NCBI RefSeq assembly: GCF_000576595.1
Contig: NZ_AWSA01000038.1
Location: forward strand, 1 to 44,942
Reading direction: 5' to 3'
Length of the DNA: 44,942 bases
Source of the DNA: Intrasporangium oryzae NRRL B-24470
Lineage (GTDB): Bacteria; Actinomycetota; Actinomycetes; Actinomycetales; Dermatophilaceae
This document shows, piece after piece, positions 44,855 to 44,942 of this stretch (positions are counted from its first letter, which is position 1; every line of letters begins with the position of its first letter). A program made the position numbers and the translations under genes. The notes beneath the pieces were generated by a model. The model did no database searches. It was not told where the DNA came from and saw only the letters and a program-made list of their open reading frames with translations.

Positions 44855-44889
44855 AAAGGCCCTCTGCCTGTGATTGGCAGAGGGCCTTT
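44855..44889 (+). terminator. Strong terminator after the AraC gene
   Basis: AAAGGCCCTCTGCC and GGCAGAGGGCCTTT (14 perfect pairs) close a seven-base loop, with A and T at the outer ends so it works in both directions. Confidence 0.8.
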
Positions 44890-44904
44890 GACCTGCAGAA
44901 ACGC

Positions 44905-44919
44905 TGGTCGGGGTGACAG
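44905..44919 (-). other. Possible tRNA-Pro 3' end remnant (attachment-site candidate)
   Basis: TGGTCGGGGTGACAG equals the reverse complement of the last 15 bases (CCA, discriminator, acceptor stem and first T-stem bases) of a typical actinobacterial tRNA-Pro. The tRNA-like match stops there, so this is not a full gene. Such a piece can be left by integration into a tRNA 3' end. Confidence 0.3.
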
Positions 44920-44942
44920 TGTCTGATTCCACGACATAGTTG

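Overview
The window is about 71% G+C and typical of an actinobacterium. GTG starts, leaderless-looking promoters, a sigma factor/ANTAR stress block and the conserved run dnaX (3' end) - recR - DUF5063 protein - lysC all fit Micrococcales. Gene content and style suggest the Intrasporangiaceae (Janibacter/Terrabacter/Phycicoccus/Knoellia group). The family assignment is inference; the phylum is secure.

Layout. (1) 1-8.7 kb, housekeeping: dnaX tail, a frameshifted methyltransferase, leaderless plsC, a NicO-type Ni/Co transporter behind a very long hairpin and a small palindromic operator, an aminotransferase, recR, a DUF5063 protein, aspartokinase lysC with an internal start for a beta subunit, and a DUF6544-like protein. 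(2) 8.8-14.7 kb: a GT87 glycosyltransferase running in frame into a small Pro-rich protein that has its own SigB/SigF-type promoter, then a Rho-N-domain protein, a stress-type SDR, a YbdK carboxylate-amine ligase, a GAF-ANTAR regulator and a SigB/SigF-family sigma factor. This looks like a general stress block. (3) 15-22 kb: a protealysin-like M4 peptidase with its emfourin-type inhibitor gene, a secreted protein with carboxypeptidase-regulatory repeats, a secreted SGNH hydrolase, and a YbhN-type membrane protein with a central degenerate kinase-like region. (4) 22.3-33.5 kb, the centrepiece: a complete selenocysteine module. A selenoprotein formate dehydrogenase (in-frame TGA plus SECIS-like hairpin), its Fe-S and NrfD-like subunits and an OFA-family oxalate/formate transporter form one operon with overlapping start/stop codons. 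selD (opposite strand), tRNA-Sec(UCA), selA and selB follow at once. (5) 33.4-44.9 kb, more accessory: a small membrane protein, an M48 membrane protease, a DHFR/RibD-like protein, a lipoprotein with a duplicated domain, a DUF1801 protein, a TrmB-like regulator divergent from a 1262-aa secreted subtilase, and a VOC-VOC-AraC module. The window ends with a terminator and a possible tRNA-Pro 3' end remnant.

Together, region 4 carries the enzyme, a candidate formate transporter and all four Sec-specific components needed to make the enzyme, so it could work as a transferable unit. Region 2 combines a sigma factor, an antitermination-type regulator and likely stress effector genes.

Two signals are not explained by gene annotation. 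The 9-mer GTATGCCGC occurs 11 times, 10 of them in short intergenic gaps and none in gaps right of about 30.2 kb. Several intergenic gaps also hold unusually long perfect palindromes.
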